Origin: Fen-1298 sp963833465
GTDB taxonomy: Bacteria > Bacteroidota > Ignavibacteria > UBA10030
DNA: 64,000 bases
Assembly: GCA_963833465.1 (NCBI GenBank)
Contig: CAWHXW010000002.1
Coordinates: forward strand, 186,001-250,000
Reading direction: 5' to 3'
Part shown: positions 17,262-26,544 of the stretch, piece by piece
Position numbering within the stretch: the stretch's first letter is position 1
Layout: each line of letters opens with the position of its first letter
Position numbers and translations under genes: made by a program
The notes under the pieces: model-generated
Told to the model about the DNA's origin: nothing
Database searches by the model: none
The model's input: only the letters and a program-made list of their open reading frames with translations

Positions 17262-18977
17262 TTACTTCATATTGATTTTCACACCTTCCAAAGGCCACCG
17301 GGCTCGGACTTTAAGTGTATCGGAGAATTTGCTAAACCTTTCTGAATAGATAAAAGGAAACGGTTTGCCCGGATCGAACCTGCCGTTATTATTTCTATCT
17401 CTAAACGATTGAAAGACATAACGCCCTTCGGCAATTTGCGGAAACAGAAAATTCCCTACTTCATTAGCAGTTGCGACGTAATTCGCTTGATTAGTCTCTC
17501 CAATTTTAAATGCAATAACGTACAAATGCCCTGCAGTATCTATTTTATTTTCATCGATAACAATTCCTTCAACACTGCTCAAATCTTCCATATCAAGCGT
17601 CTCAAAGTGCCACGTTTTTGTAGAATCACGACAAACACGTCCGGACCAATCATGGACTTCCCGTAACTCTGCGCGAAGCGAATACCAAGTTTTATTCACT
17701 AATTCTTTTTCCGGCCAAATAGAAATCATCACATCGCTGATCCATTTCTTTTCAGCCAGAATAAGATGATTATTGTTATCGAAAAGATTCAGCCAATCTA
17801 GTGAAGTCGATTTTTTTAAAGCATCAGAAAAAGTCAAAGTTAAGACAGGTTGAAGGTCAACAGCCTGCGTGCTGTCTTTAACAGATACTGAAATCAAATA
17901 CGAGCTGACCGAGTCCACTTTCGGCGAGCTTTGGAATAACAGCATATTCGCAAGCATATTGATTTTATTCCCTGCAGAATCAGTTATTCCACTAACACCA
18001 AGACGGTACACTCTGCCGGAATCTTGTTTCTGCGTGACTATAAAAAACGAAGCTGAACTTACAGGTGAAGGAGAAGCAACAAAAAGTTCAAGTAATTTTC
18101 CATTTACAGTATCGATTGCAGAAAATGATGAAAGTGTAACAGATGTTGGATTTATTGATTTCGAAAATTCTGCAAGAATATGATTTCGATCCGGGGTTGT
18201 AACTTTAACGAGCCGCGGACCAGTCGTATCCTCTTTCGCAAGTTTCATCAACACACCCGTTATTATAGAATCCGAAGGCATGATATTGATATTACGCGAC
18301 GGCACTCCATAATCATCTATCTCTCGAACATAAACAAGATTCCGGTACTCATCACGTACGGCTAATATTCGATAACTGCCAAAAGGAATATGATGAAGAA
18401 AGAAATTTCCATTTTTACCGGTTTGCGTAATGAAATCTGGTTTCGTTATGGTAGGATTGAGTGTGTCTGGATTCAAACCGTTCAACCGGTATGCGAAGAT
18501 CATTACACCTGAAATTGCATCGCTGCTATTTCTTGGATACACGCGTCCTTCAATGGCTCCGCGATCAATTTCATTTCCAGTTGAAAACGCAAGCGTAAAT
18601 GCCTGTGCCATTCTATTTCCATAGAGATCCTCTGCATCAGTTCCAAGGTTTATTACGTAAGTAGTGTTGGATCGAAGTTTTTCCAAAAACTTTATTTCTA
18701 TTTCCTTCCCGCTCCAATCACAATCCGGAATCCCTAAATATGGTGAAATAAAAACTGCTTCCTCTACGCTTCGTTCATTCATGTAGCGATTAAACTTAAA
18801 CCGAATTTTATTGTCGTTAAAGTTTCGAAGGCTGCTGCTATCCGGATAAATAGAAACAATTTCCGGCGGTGTCCTGTCAACCGGGCCGCCTTCCGGCAGC
18901 TGTTGATTAGCACAGCCGTCAAATAAAATTATAATAAGGAAAAAAACGAATATGGAATAAATAAATCTATGCTTCAT
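17262..18977 (-). CDS. Ig-like (Big_5/SbsA-type) lipoprotein
   Basis: A 571-aa lipoprotein. The signal segment ends FDGC at about residue 22. It is followed by ANQQLPEGGPVDRTPPEIVSIYP, the opening typical of a conserved Bacteroidota lipoprotein family with an Ig-like Big_5 domain (about residues 38-130, ending in YVINLGTDAEDLYGN). Then come a carboxypeptidase-regulatory-like domain (EGRVYPRNSSDAISGVMIFAY), another Ig-like domain and a final RYVFQSFRDRNNNGRFDPG segment. It is probably surface- or periplasm-exposed. The start overlaps the mltG stop (ATGA), so it belongs to the tsaD-mltG operon. Function unknown. Confidence 0.78.
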   Translation of the reverse strand: MKHRFIYSIFVFFLIIILFDGCANQQLPEGGPVDRTPPEIVSIYPDSSSLRNFNDNKIRFKFNRYMNERSVEEAVFISPYLGIPDCDWSGKEIEIKFLEKLRSNTTYVINLGTDAEDLYGNRMAQAFTLAFSTGNEIDRGAIEGRVYPRNSSDAISGVMIFAYRLNGLNPDTLNPTITKPDFITQTGKNGNFFLHHIPFGSYRILAVRDEYRNLVYVREIDDYGVPSRNINIMPSDSIITGVLMKLAKEDTTGPRLVKVTTPDRNHILAEFSKSINPTSVTLSSFSAIDTVNGKLLELFVASPSPVSSASFFIVTQKQDSGRVYRLGVSGITDSAGNKINMLANMLLFQSSPKVDSVSSYLISVSVKDSTQAVDLQPVLTLTFSDALKKSTSLDWLNLFDNNNHLILAEKKWISDVMISIWPEKELVNKTWYSLRAELREVHDWSGRVCRDSTKTWHFETLDMEDLSSVEGIVIDENKIDTAGHLYVIAFKIGETNQANYVATANEVGNFLFPQIAEGRYVFQSFRDRNNNGRFDPGKPFPFIYSERFSKFSDTLKVRARWPLEGVKINMK

Positions 18978-20002
18978 TTTTTTAATGCGCGCTGCAGCTC
19001 TCGCCGCGCACGATGGTACTTGTTAATGTTTTTTTGATGATCACTGAATAGTTTAGCAAACCGATGTCCACCGACACCTGTGGCAACAAAATACAAATAA
19101 TCATGTTGTTTGGGAAATAAGACAGCATAAATGGAGGATTTTCCCGGATTGTTTATCGGGCCGGGCGGCAATCCGTAATGACGATAGGTGTTGTACGGCG
19201 AATCCAAGTTCAAATCTTGATGATCTAATTTTTTATCTTCGCCAAGTACATATTGAACAGTAGGATCAGCTTCAAGCCGCATTTTCTTTTTTAACCGGTT
19301 CCAATACACACCGGCTATAATCGGACGTTCATCGCTGATGTTAGATTCCGCTTCAACAATTGAAGCAAGCGTGAGAACCTGCTGAAGCGATGCGTTCATT
19401 TTGTGCTGTTGTTCAAGCAGTGTATCGTTATAAAAATGTTTAAACCCTTCCAGCATTCGCATTAAAATTTCATGTTCATCTGTTTGCCAATAAAATGCGT
19501 ATGTTTCAGGCATCAAATATCCTTCAAGTGATTTTGCGTTAACTCCCTGGTCATGAATGAACAAACTATCTTTACAGAGCGCGAGAAATTTTTCTGCATC
19601 AATTCCGATTTCATGCTTGTACCTGCGTGCTATTTGTTCAACCCGCCATCCTTCCGGAATTGTAACGGGAATAATCAGACGCGATTTCCCAACACGAATA
19701 TCTTCAAGAATATCAAGATTTGATTGACCTGAAAGAAAAAGATATTTTCCAGTTTTTATTGTTTTCGTGTAACCCAGCAAACGACCTGCAATTTGAAATG
19801 ACCAATGATTTCGAATAGCCCGTGTACTTACTAACGAATCGACCGCTGAGCGAAAGGACGCGCCGCGAGGAATCGTCACTACTTTTCCTTTTGGATCATT
19901 ATAATAATTCGGTAATAAAAAAATATAATACGCAAAAGCCAATACAAGCACACTAAAAACAACTATTGTAATTACTAACCGCTGAAAAAATCTCCTCTTC
20001 AT
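18974..20002 (-). CDS. mltG: Endolytic murein transglycosylase MltG
   Basis: Membrane-bound lytic transglycosylase that cuts nascent glycan strands and sets their length. It has one N-terminal transmembrane helix (about residues 8-28), a LysM-like subdomain, and the YceG catalytic domain with LASIVEAES (the Glu is catalytic), then the AGVYWNRLKKKMRLEADPTVQY and SPYNTYRHYGLPPGPINNPG motifs that define the family. Length 342 aa is normal. It follows the chorismate mutase gene by 5 bases. Confidence 0.94.
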   Translation of the reverse strand: MKRRFFQRLVITIVVFSVLVLAFAYYIFLLPNYYNDPKGKVVTIPRGASFRSAVDSLVSTRAIRNHWSFQIAGRLLGYTKTIKTGKYLFLSGQSNLDILEDIRVGKSRLIIPVTIPEGWRVEQIARRYKHEIGIDAEKFLALCKDSLFIHDQGVNAKSLEGYLMPETYAFYWQTDEHEILMRMLEGFKHFYNDTLLEQQHKMNASLQQVLTLASIVEAESNISDERPIIAGVYWNRLKKKMRLEADPTVQYVLGEDKKLDHQDLNLDSPYNTYRHYGLPPGPINNPGKSSIYAVLFPKQHDYLYFVATGVGGHRFAKLFSDHQKNINKYHRARRELQRALKK

Positions 20003-20007
20003 ACGTT

Positions 20008-20310
20008 TTATTTCAATCGTTTCTTCTTTTCACTCATTGTAATACGTTCAACACTTCGGGACTCATCGATAATGCGTTCAAAGAGTCGTTGAACGGCTTT
20101 CGCAGAAAGCGGGCCACAGTTTGCTGCAGTAACATTTCGTTTCACCTCTTCTTCACGTTCCGGCGAATAAGCATCCAATCCAAGAAGAAGTTTTATTTTG
20201 CCTATCTCCTCAGCGCATTTTGTCCGCTCATTCAGCAATTTCACGAGTTCAAGATCAATTTCGTCTATTCGATCACGCCAGAGGTATATTTCTTTTTTGA
20301 AATCATCCAT
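20008..20310 (-). CDS. Chorismate mutase, type II (AroQ class)
   Basis: Converts chorismate to prephenate for phenylalanine and tyrosine synthesis. The 100-aa all-helical domain has the AroQ pattern: WRDRIDEIDLELVKLLNERTKCAEEIGKIK in helix 1, with Arg and Lys active-site positions, then SPEREEEV and a C-terminal helix FERIIDESRSVE. It is a stand-alone domain without prephenate dehydratase or DAHP synthase fusion. Its place between tsaD and mltG is odd for an aromatic-pathway gene and suggests operon convenience rather than function. Confidence 0.88.
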   Translation of the reverse strand: MDDFKKEIYLWRDRIDEIDLELVKLLNERTKCAEEIGKIKLLLGLDAYSPEREEEVKRNVTAANCGPLSAKAVQRLFERIIDESRSVERITMSEKKKRLK

Positions 20311-20312
20311 AA

Positions 20313-21323
20313 TTAATTCATTTGCAAGTTTGGTTCAGCAGTTAATTCGAGATTTGATACAAATCCTCTACGCAATCGCTCATATCCAGCTTGCGCCACC
20401 ATTGCGCCGTTATCTGTACAAAAATCTATTTTTGGGATAAAAAGATTCAAGTGATTGATTTTAGATTCTGTTTCGAGACGGCGGCGCAGTTCTGAATTTG
20501 CAGATACTCCTCCGCACACTGCAATATCTTTCACTTCACTTTTTTTTGCTGCTTTTATCAACTTATAGATTAAAACATCGACAACCGCTGCCTGAAAACT
20601 TGCGCAGACATCGGCAATGAATTGCTCGTTTACATTTGCCGTTTTATCAAATCCGACTTTACGCAAATAATACAACACAGAAGTTTTCAATCCGCTGAAG
20701 CTGAATTGATGCGAACCATCTTCAAGATAAGGACGTGGAAATTGTACTGCTTTTGAATTTCCTTTTTCAGCATACTTGTCAACTAAAGGACCGCCGGGAT
20801 ATCCGATGCCGAGCATTTTTGCCACTTTATCAAAAGCTTCACCTGCAGCATCATCCATTGTTTCACCCAGCAATTCGTTTTTAAAAAAATCCTTTACCAA
20901 TACGAGCTGAGTGTGCCCGCCGGAAACAGTTAAGTTGACAAAAGGAAATGACGGTTTAGGTTTTTCAATCATATTTGAAAATATGTGCGCTTCCATATGG
21001 TTAATTCCGATAAACGGAATACCAAGACCCATTGCCATTGCTTTGCTAAAACTTAAACCGACTAAAATTGATCCAATGAGTCCGGGACCGTAGACCGCAG
21101 CAATTGCATTTAAATCTTTTTTCCCGACAAACGCTTTTCGCAATGCTTCTTCAACAACAGGAATTATAAGTCGCTGGTGCGCTCTCGAAGCCAACTCTGG
21201 CACTACTCCGCCATAATCTGAATGAAGAAGCTGCACTGCGGTAGCATTTGAACATAACTTTCCATTCCGCACAACCGCCGCAGAAGTTTCATCACAAGAT
21301 GTTTCAATTCCTAAAATTATCAT
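20313..21323 (-). CDS. tsaD: tRNA N6-adenosine threonylcarbamoyltransferase TsaD
   Basis: Transfers the threonylcarbamoyl group to A37 of ANN-decoding tRNAs, working with TsaB and TsaE. From the ATG at 21323 the protein starts MIILGIETSCDETSAAVV, the canonical N-terminus; the open frame extends 21 codons further but that extension is not family-like. The metal-binding HMEAH motif is at residues 109-113, and GLSFSKAMA, VSGGHTQLVLV and GGVSANSELRR are present. It is the first gene of the minus-strand group running to nuoF, divergent from rpmB. Confidence 0.95.
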   Translation of the reverse strand: MIILGIETSCDETSAAVVRNGKLCSNATAVQLLHSDYGGVVPELASRAHQRLIIPVVEEALRKAFVGKKDLNAIAAVYGPGLIGSILVGLSFSKAMAMGLGIPFIGINHMEAHIFSNMIEKPKPSFPFVNLTVSGGHTQLVLVKDFFKNELLGETMDDAAGEAFDKVAKMLGIGYPGGPLVDKYAEKGNSKAVQFPRPYLEDGSHQFSFSGLKTSVLYYLRKVGFDKTANVNEQFIADVCASFQAAVVDVLIYKLIKAAKKSEVKDIAVCGGVSANSELRRRLETESKINHLNLFIPKIDFCTDNGAMVAQAGYERLRRGFVSNLELTAEPNLQMN

Positions 21324-21545
21324 GCTTATTGATATGATAACCAAATTTGATTCTTTGTGCAACGTAGCGCTTGAAAATATCTGCAAAATAAGCTGCGCTT
21401 AATTTAAAAACTTGAGTTTGATGAAAATAATTTTTATTTCGTTCATTATTCACTGCTAATTAATAGAGAATTTCTCCTTGCCTCTTGCAGGTTTTCTCGT
21501 TATATTATTTTGTAATTTATAATATTGAAATTATTGGAGTTGCAA

Positions 21546-21740
21546 ATGGCAAGAATTTGTGAAGTGTGTGGCAAGAAACCTATGGCAGGCAATCACGTCA
21601 GCCACGCACATAATCGCGTTCCAAGACGTTTTCTTCCAAATCTGCAGAATGCACGAGTGAAATTAGCATCTGGCGCAGTAAAAAGTATTCAGGTCTGCAC
21701 AAATTGCATCAAATCCGGGAAGATTAAAAAAGCAGCTTAA
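21546..21740 (+). CDS. rpmB: 50S ribosomal protein L28
   Basis: A 64-aa ribosomal protein starting MARICEVCGKKP. A GGAG 7 bases before the ATG at 21546 fixes the start and excludes the upstream in-frame ATG at 21525. It is the zinc-binding form of L28, with C5, C8, C51 and C54 in CEVC and CTNC pairs. A strong terminator follows directly, so it is probably monocistronic. Confidence 0.96.
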   Translation: MARICEVCGKKPMAGNHVSHAHNRVPRRFLPNLQNARVKLASGAVKSIQVCTNCIKSGKIKKAA

Positions 21741-21765
21741 GTTTTTGATTGTTGTGAAATTATTA

Positions 21766-21791
21766 AATCCCGCCCTAAGCGGGATTTTTTT
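21766..21791 (+). terminator. Rho-independent terminator of rpmB
   Basis: An 8-bp stem AATCCCGC/GCGGGATT with a 5-base loop is followed directly by a T-run, 25 bases after the rpmB stop codon. This is the clearest intrinsic terminator in the window. Confidence 0.92.
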
Positions 21792-21870
21792 GTCAGCCGC
21801 CACTGAGAGGCAACTAAAACGGCGTGTTTTTATATGTAGGTGAACTCATCAGTAATATTGTAATTGAGCG

Positions 21871-22485
21871 ATGAAATTTTTTTCACCACCAAATCAATTA
21901 ACATTTCTGAGAATTTTGCTCACACCGGTATTTCTTGTCTTCTTGTTATCTAACAATTCTATTTTACTACAATGGTCGCTTGCGGTTTTTATTTTCGCCG
22001 CGATCACAGACTGGTACGATGGCTGGCTTGCACGGCGTTGGGGCTATGTTACACGCTGGGGTGCTTTCTTAGATCCGTTAGCCGATAAAGTTCTCACATC
22101 AGCAGCGCTTCTTGCTTATTCATATCTCGGCTTGGTATCAGGTTGGATGGTGTGGATCATCGTAATCCGTGATGCCGTCATCACTATCCTACGCTCCTAT
22201 GCAGAGTATAAAGGCAAACCGGTTGATACGTCTAAGCTGGCTAAAACAAAAACTTTCGTGCAATATATTCTCATTTATTATCTCTTGATTTTATTTGTTG
22301 CTCAAAATACTCCATCATTTGAAGAAAAATTTAGAGGAATAATTAAAACGCTCCTGGATTATTCTTTCATTTATTTTGCAATGATCATTATTACCGGTAT
22401 TACTTTATGGACCGGCATCATTTATATTATCGACAATTGGAAAACCATAGGTGAACTTTACGAATCCTCAAATAAAATTTCCTGA
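21871..22485 (+). CDS. pgsA: CDP-diacylglycerol-glycerol-3-phosphate phosphatidyltransferase
   Basis: Membrane enzyme making phosphatidylglycerol phosphate from CDP-diacylglycerol and glycerol-3-phosphate. The CDP-alcohol phosphotransferase motif is complete: D47, D50-G51, A54-R55, G64, D68 and D72. Several hydrophobic helices follow. Length 204 aa is normal. It is followed, with a 35-base overlap, by pgpA, which removes the phosphate from the product, so the two genes encode consecutive steps. Confidence 0.93.
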   Translation: MKFFSPPNQLTFLRILLTPVFLVFLLSNNSILLQWSLAVFIFAAITDWYDGWLARRWGYVTRWGAFLDPLADKVLTSAALLAYSYLGLVSGWMVWIIVIRDAVITILRSYAEYKGKPVDTSKLAKTKTFVQYILIYYLLILFVAQNTPSFEEKFRGIIKTLLDYSFIYFAMIIITGITLWTGIIYIIDNWKTIGELYESSNKIS

Positions 22486-22981
22486 CCCGAATAAAAATTT
22501 ACCGTTAATTGAACCTTCATTTGGCACAAAGTTATTTGCATCCGCTCTTTTCTCTGGATATTCGCCTATCGCATCCGGCACGGTCGGCAGCGCTGTAGCA
22601 CTCGCAATTTATTTTATTCCCGGATTTGAATCGCGGATGATCATCATTATAACTACATTTATTGTTTGCATTGTAGGCATTCCGGCTGCTGATATTATGG
22701 AAAAATGGTACGGCCATGATCCAGCCGAAGTGACAATTGATGAGGTTGTAGGAATGTGGATTTCGCTTTTTTTTCTTCCCAAAAAAATATTTGTTGTGCT
22801 GTCTGCATTTATCCTCTTCAGAATTCTGGATATCATCAAGCCACCTGTATCGCGAAAGTTCGATAAAATGCACGGCGGCTTAGGTATTATGATGGATGAT
22901 GTGATTGCCGGTATTTATACAAACATTATTCTCCAGTTCGCGCTTTTGATTCCGATAATCAATAATTTTTTGTTGAGATAA
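22451..22981 (+). CDS. pgpA: Phosphatidylglycerophosphatase A
   Basis: Dephosphorylates phosphatidylglycerol phosphate to phosphatidylglycerol. Family motifs visible are SGYSPIASGTVGSAVALA, EVTIDEVVGMWIS and the basic KPPVSRKFDKMHGGLGIMMDDVIAG segment. Four hydrophobic helices are predicted. The start is GTG at 22451, inside the end of pgsA; conserved sequence begins about 25 residues later, and the long overlap could mean a later start, but no better start codon lies in frame before the conserved part. cinA begins 2 bases after the stop. Confidence 0.92.
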   Translation: MNFTNPQIKFPDPNKNLPLIEPSFGTKLFASALFSGYSPIASGTVGSAVALAIYFIPGFESRMIIIITTFIVCIVGIPAADIMEKWYGHDPAEVTIDEVVGMWISLFFLPKKIFVVLSAFILFRILDIIKPPVSRKFDKMHGGLGIMMDDVIAGIYTNIILQFALLIPIINNFLLR

Positions 22982-22983
22982 AA

Positions 22984-24241
22984 ATGGCGAAGGCTGAAAT
23001 CATTTCTATCGGCGATGAACTGCTTATTGGTCAGGTAATTAATTCCAACCAAGCTTATATTGCAGAAATATTAAACTCAGCCGGCATATTATGTGATAAG
23101 ATGACAACAATCGGCGACAATGAAGATGAAATTCTTTCTGCATTTCAAAAAGCATATCCTTCTCATGACGTAGTTACCGTAACAGGCGGACTTGGACCAA
23201 CACATGACGATATTACACGCAGCGTCGTTTGTAAGTTTTTTAATACAGATACAATATTGAATAATGAAGCTCTTGAAAATGTGAAACGTATTTTTGCGAG
23301 GCTTAATTCGCTTCCTCATAAAATTAATGAAGACCAAGCTCTTGTCCCGCGAAGCTGCATTGCCATCCAGAATCGGCTTGGCACTGCGCCTGGATATTTC
23401 TTCGATCAGAACGGAAAGTATTTCATTGTCATGCCCGGCGTGCCTTATGAAATGAAAGCAATGATGGATGATTTCGTTCTGCCGTTCTTCGAGAAACATA
23501 AAACAGGAATGATCATTCTCCATAGAACATTAAAAACAACCGGTATAGCAGAATCATTTCTCGCTGAAAAAATCGGAGATATGAATAAAATATTTTCTCC
23601 AGGCTCCGGCATCACTCTGGCATTTCTTCCAAATTCATTTGGTGTGCGATTGCGAATTACAGCTCAAGCAAATTCTGCTGATGATGTTGAAAATAAAATC
23701 AATGATGTTGAAACAAAACTCCGAAGTCGAATTGAAAAATATATATACGCGTTTGATGATGATGAATTGGAAAATGTCGTCGGTAAATTGTTGAGTGAAC
23801 AAAAACTAACCATTGCCGTCGCTGAATCCTGCACAGGCGGATTAATTGCAGATCGAATTACAAACATTTCGGGAAGTTCAAATTATTTCGAACGCGGAAT
23901 GATAACTTACAGTAATAAATCAAAAATAAATGAACTTGGAGTACCGTCAGAGTTAATAGATCAAAACGGCGCTGTGTGCCGAGAAGTCGCTGAAGCGATG
24001 GCTTTGGGTGTTCGGTACAAAATCCAATACTGACATCGGCATCTCAACTACGGGTATTGCCGGTCCGAGCGGAGGTTCGCAGGAAAAGCCTGTCGGACTT
24101 ATTTGGATTGGATATTCAAATAAAAATGAAACATTCGCAGTGCAATTCAATTTCACTGGTGAGCGCAGAATTATAAAAGAACGTGCAGCTCAAGCAGCGC
24201 TGGAAATGGTAAGACGAAAGCTTTTAAAAATTATGGATTAA
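22984..24241 (+). CDS. cinA: CinA family nicotinamide-nucleotide amidase, frameshifted at a GTAC site
   Basis: The N-terminal MoCF-biosynthesis-like domain (residues about 1-170, with GDELLIGQVINSN and TGGLGPTHDD) and the C-terminal NMN deamidase domain (AVAESCTGGLIADRITNISGSS, then STTGIAGPSGGS) together make a full-length CinA. The reading frame stops at 24033 after GVRYKIQY, but the next frame continues exactly where homologues do (TKSNTDIGISTTG). Dropping one base at 24014-24016, beside the GTAC at 24015-24018, gives a 418-aa intact protein. I treat it as one gene whose break is probably a sequence error; a true frameshift would remove the amidase core. It lies inside the pgsA-recX gene string. 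Confidence 0.85.
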
Positions 24242-24245
24242 TTCG

Positions 24246-24809
24246 ATGCCCGTTATCCGCACTTTCATCGCACTCCCAACTCAATCAAATGTTCAGCAAA
24301 GGATTGCTGAGATTCAGCAAAAACTAAAAACAACACAGGCAGATGTGAAGTGGGAGTTGCAGAATAAATTTCACATAACATTAGTGTTCTTAGGAAATAT
24401 TGAGCAATCGAAACTCGAATTACTTTCGGCAGCATTGGCAAAATCAGTTCAACAATTTTCATCAATTTCAATTAAATATGAATCAATCGGTGCGTTTCCA
24501 AGCAATCAAAACCCGCATATTATTTGGATTGGCATAAAGCCAAATCAGAAAATTCTCGATCTTCAGACAGCGGCAGAACGAGTCTGTACAGAATTCGGAT
24601 TTCCTAAAGAGAACCGAGTATTTCATCCACATATCACATTAGGCAGAGTTAAAGAAAATCGTAATCTCGTTCGCTTGACTGAAACAATAAAAACCATTAC
24701 TTTTCAACCAATCGAAACCATTTGCTCGGAGATTTTGCTGATGAAAAGTGAGTTACATCCGAGCGGTTCTATCTACACAATTTTAAAATCATTCCCACTT
24801 CACACTTAG
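24246..24809 (+). CDS. thpR: RNA 2',3'-cyclic phosphodiesterase ThpR
   Basis: A member of the 2H phosphoesterase family (formerly LigT), which opens 2',3'-cyclic phosphates on RNA. The two HxTx motifs are HITL at residues 43-46 and HITL at 129-132. Length 187 aa is typical. It lies 4 bases after cinA and 13 bases before recA; cinA-thpR-recA-recX is a common order in many bacteria. Confidence 0.92.
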   Translation: MPVIRTFIALPTQSNVQQRIAEIQQKLKTTQADVKWELQNKFHITLVFLGNIEQSKLELLSAALAKSVQQFSSISIKYESIGAFPSNQNPHIIWIGIKPNQKILDLQTAAERVCTEFGFPKENRVFHPHITLGRVKENRNLVRLTETIKTITFQPIETICSEILLMKSELHPSGSIYTILKSFPLHT

Positions 24810-24822
24810 CGGAGAAAGCTAA

Positions 24823-25896
24823 ATGACGGATATTATTAAAGAATCAAAATTGCAGGCACTTAAAATTGCTATTGATCAAATAGAAAAACAACATGGCAAA
24901 GGTTCTATTATGCGATTAAATGAAGGACCAATTGCCAAGGTCGATGCAATTTCTACAGGATCTATTTCATTAGATGCCGCACTTGGCATTGGTGGTGTGC
25001 CGCGCGGTCGTGTTATCGAAATCTACGGCCCCGAATCTTCAGGTAAAACAACAATTTGCCTGCATATTATATCTGAAGCACAAAAGTCCGGCGGATTAGC
25101 AGCGTTCATCGATACCGAACATGCGCTGGATATTGCGTATGCTAAAAAGTTAGGCGTGGATGTCAACAATCTTCTTCTTTCCCAGCCTGAGTTTGGTGAA
25201 CAAGCACTTGAAATTGTGGAAACACTTGTTCGCAGCAACGCTATAGATATTATTGTAGTTGATTCCGTCGCGGCGTTGACACCTCGCGCCGAAATTGAGG
25301 GCGAAATGGGTGATCCTACGATGGGAGTTCAGGCACGGTTGATGTCTCAAGCACTTCGCAAACTCACATCTGCAATCAGCAAATCGAAAACCAGTGTTAT
25401 GTTCACAAATCAACTCCGTCAGAAGATCGGCGTAATGTTTGGGAATCCAGAAACTACAACTGGCGGCAACGCTCTCAAGTTTTACGCTTCCGTTAGAATG
25501 GATGTTCGCCGCATCGAAGCAATCAAAGACGGCAATAATGTAATTGGTAATCGAACACGAGTGAAAGTTGTAAAAAATAAAGTTGCGCCGCCTTTTAAAG
25601 AAGCTCAATTCGACATTCTCTATAATGAAGGAATTTCTAGACTCGGAGATTTAATTGATACTGCTGTGGAAAAAAATATTATTGTAAAGAGCGGCTCTTG
25701 GTTCTCTTATAAGGAAGATCGGATCGGGCAAGGGCGCGATTCAGTAAAAGTATTTCTTCAAGCAAATTCGATTATAGCTAAAGATATTGATGCAGAACTC
25801 CGTAAACAACTCGGACTGATAAACGAAGAACAAAAACCGACAGCAGAAAAGACAGAAACAATTACATCTGAAACAAAAAAATCAAAACGCAATTAA
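24823..25896 (+). CDS. recA: Recombinase RecA
   Basis: Strand-exchange ATPase of homologous recombination and co-protease of the SOS response. The Walker A motif GPESSGKT is at residues 69-76, Walker B is IDIIVVDSVAAL, the loop-2 region is QLRQKIGVMFGNPETTTGG, and a basic/acidic C-terminal tail follows. Length 357 aa is normal. recX follows after 6 bases. No LexA-type operator is recognisable upstream, where thpR lies only 13 bases away, so it is probably driven from the operon promoter. Confidence 0.98.
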   Translation: MTDIIKESKLQALKIAIDQIEKQHGKGSIMRLNEGPIAKVDAISTGSISLDAALGIGGVPRGRVIEIYGPESSGKTTICLHIISEAQKSGGLAAFIDTEHALDIAYAKKLGVDVNNLLLSQPEFGEQALEIVETLVRSNAIDIIVVDSVAALTPRAEIEGEMGDPTMGVQARLMSQALRKLTSAISKSKTSVMFTNQLRQKIGVMFGNPETTTGGNALKFYASVRMDVRRIEAIKDGNNVIGNRTRVKVVKNKVAPPFKEAQFDILYNEGISRLGDLIDTAVEKNIIVKSGSWFSYKEDRIGQGRDSVKVFLQANSIIAKDIDAELRKQLGLINEEQKPTAEKTETITSETKKSKRN

Positions 25897-25902
25897 GCAG
25901 CG

Positions 25903-26541
25903 GTGATTATTACAAAGATCAAAAGACTTAGAGGCAAACGGCATTTGTACAGCGTGCATATTGATGGCGAGCCGTCTTTAGAATTAAGCGATTGGACTAT
26001 TGGCAAATGCGGTCTACGGACAGGCGATGAACTTGATGAACAAACTGTTGGCAAAATAAAATTGGCCGAAGAAGAGACACGGGCAAAAAACATCGCTATC
26101 AATTATTTATCGTACCGGAAACGAAGTTCAAAAGAAATCATGGAACATTTGACAAGGAAAGGTTTCACACGTGAATGCGCTGAAAATGTTACACATCATT
26201 TTCAAGCCGCACGAATGATTGACGATCTCGAATTTGCCCGTGCATTTGTAAGAGACAGATTAAAACGAAAACCAATAGGGAAAGAACTAATACGAAATCA
26301 GCTAATTGCTAAAGGAATCAAATCATCGATGACCGATATGGTACTTGCTGAGCTAATCTCTCTCCAGAGTCAACAAACATCGGCACTTGAAGCTGCGAAA
26401 CGCAAGATAAAATTGACACAGCGTTCAAAAATAAATTTTAATGAAGAGAAACGAAAAAAAAATCTTCTCGATTTTCTTCTTCGCCGTGGATTTTCCTACG
26501 AGATTGCAATAAAAACTGTTCATTCAACATTGGACCGATAA
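25903..26541 (+). CDS. recX: Regulatory protein RecX
   Basis: Modulator that binds and inhibits RecA filaments. The 212-aa product has the three-helix repeat pattern of the family: AINYLSYRKRSSKEIMEHLTRKGF, MIDDLEFARAFVRDRLKRKPIGK and a final LLDFLLRRGFSYEIAIKTV. The start is GTG at 25903, 6 bases after recA. Position and sequence agree, so the call is firm. Confidence 0.92.
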   Translation: MIITKIKRLRGKRHLYSVHIDGEPSLELSDWTIGKCGLRTGDELDEQTVGKIKLAEEETRAKNIAINYLSYRKRSSKEIMEHLTRKGFTRECAENVTHHFQAARMIDDLEFARAFVRDRLKRKPIGKELIRNQLIAKGIKSSMTDMVLAELISLQSQQTSALEAAKRKIKLTQRSKINFNEEKRKKNLLDFLLRRGFSYEIAIKTVHSTLDR

Positions 26542-26544
26542 CCT

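Noticed and set aside
24001..24033. Programmed ribosomal frameshifting as the explanation for the split cinA (and the other split genes)
   Set aside because: No slippery heptamer or downstream structure is shared by the five sites, and such unrelated housekeeping genes do not normally use recoding. The common feature is GTAC, which fits sequence error or a motif-linked indel better.
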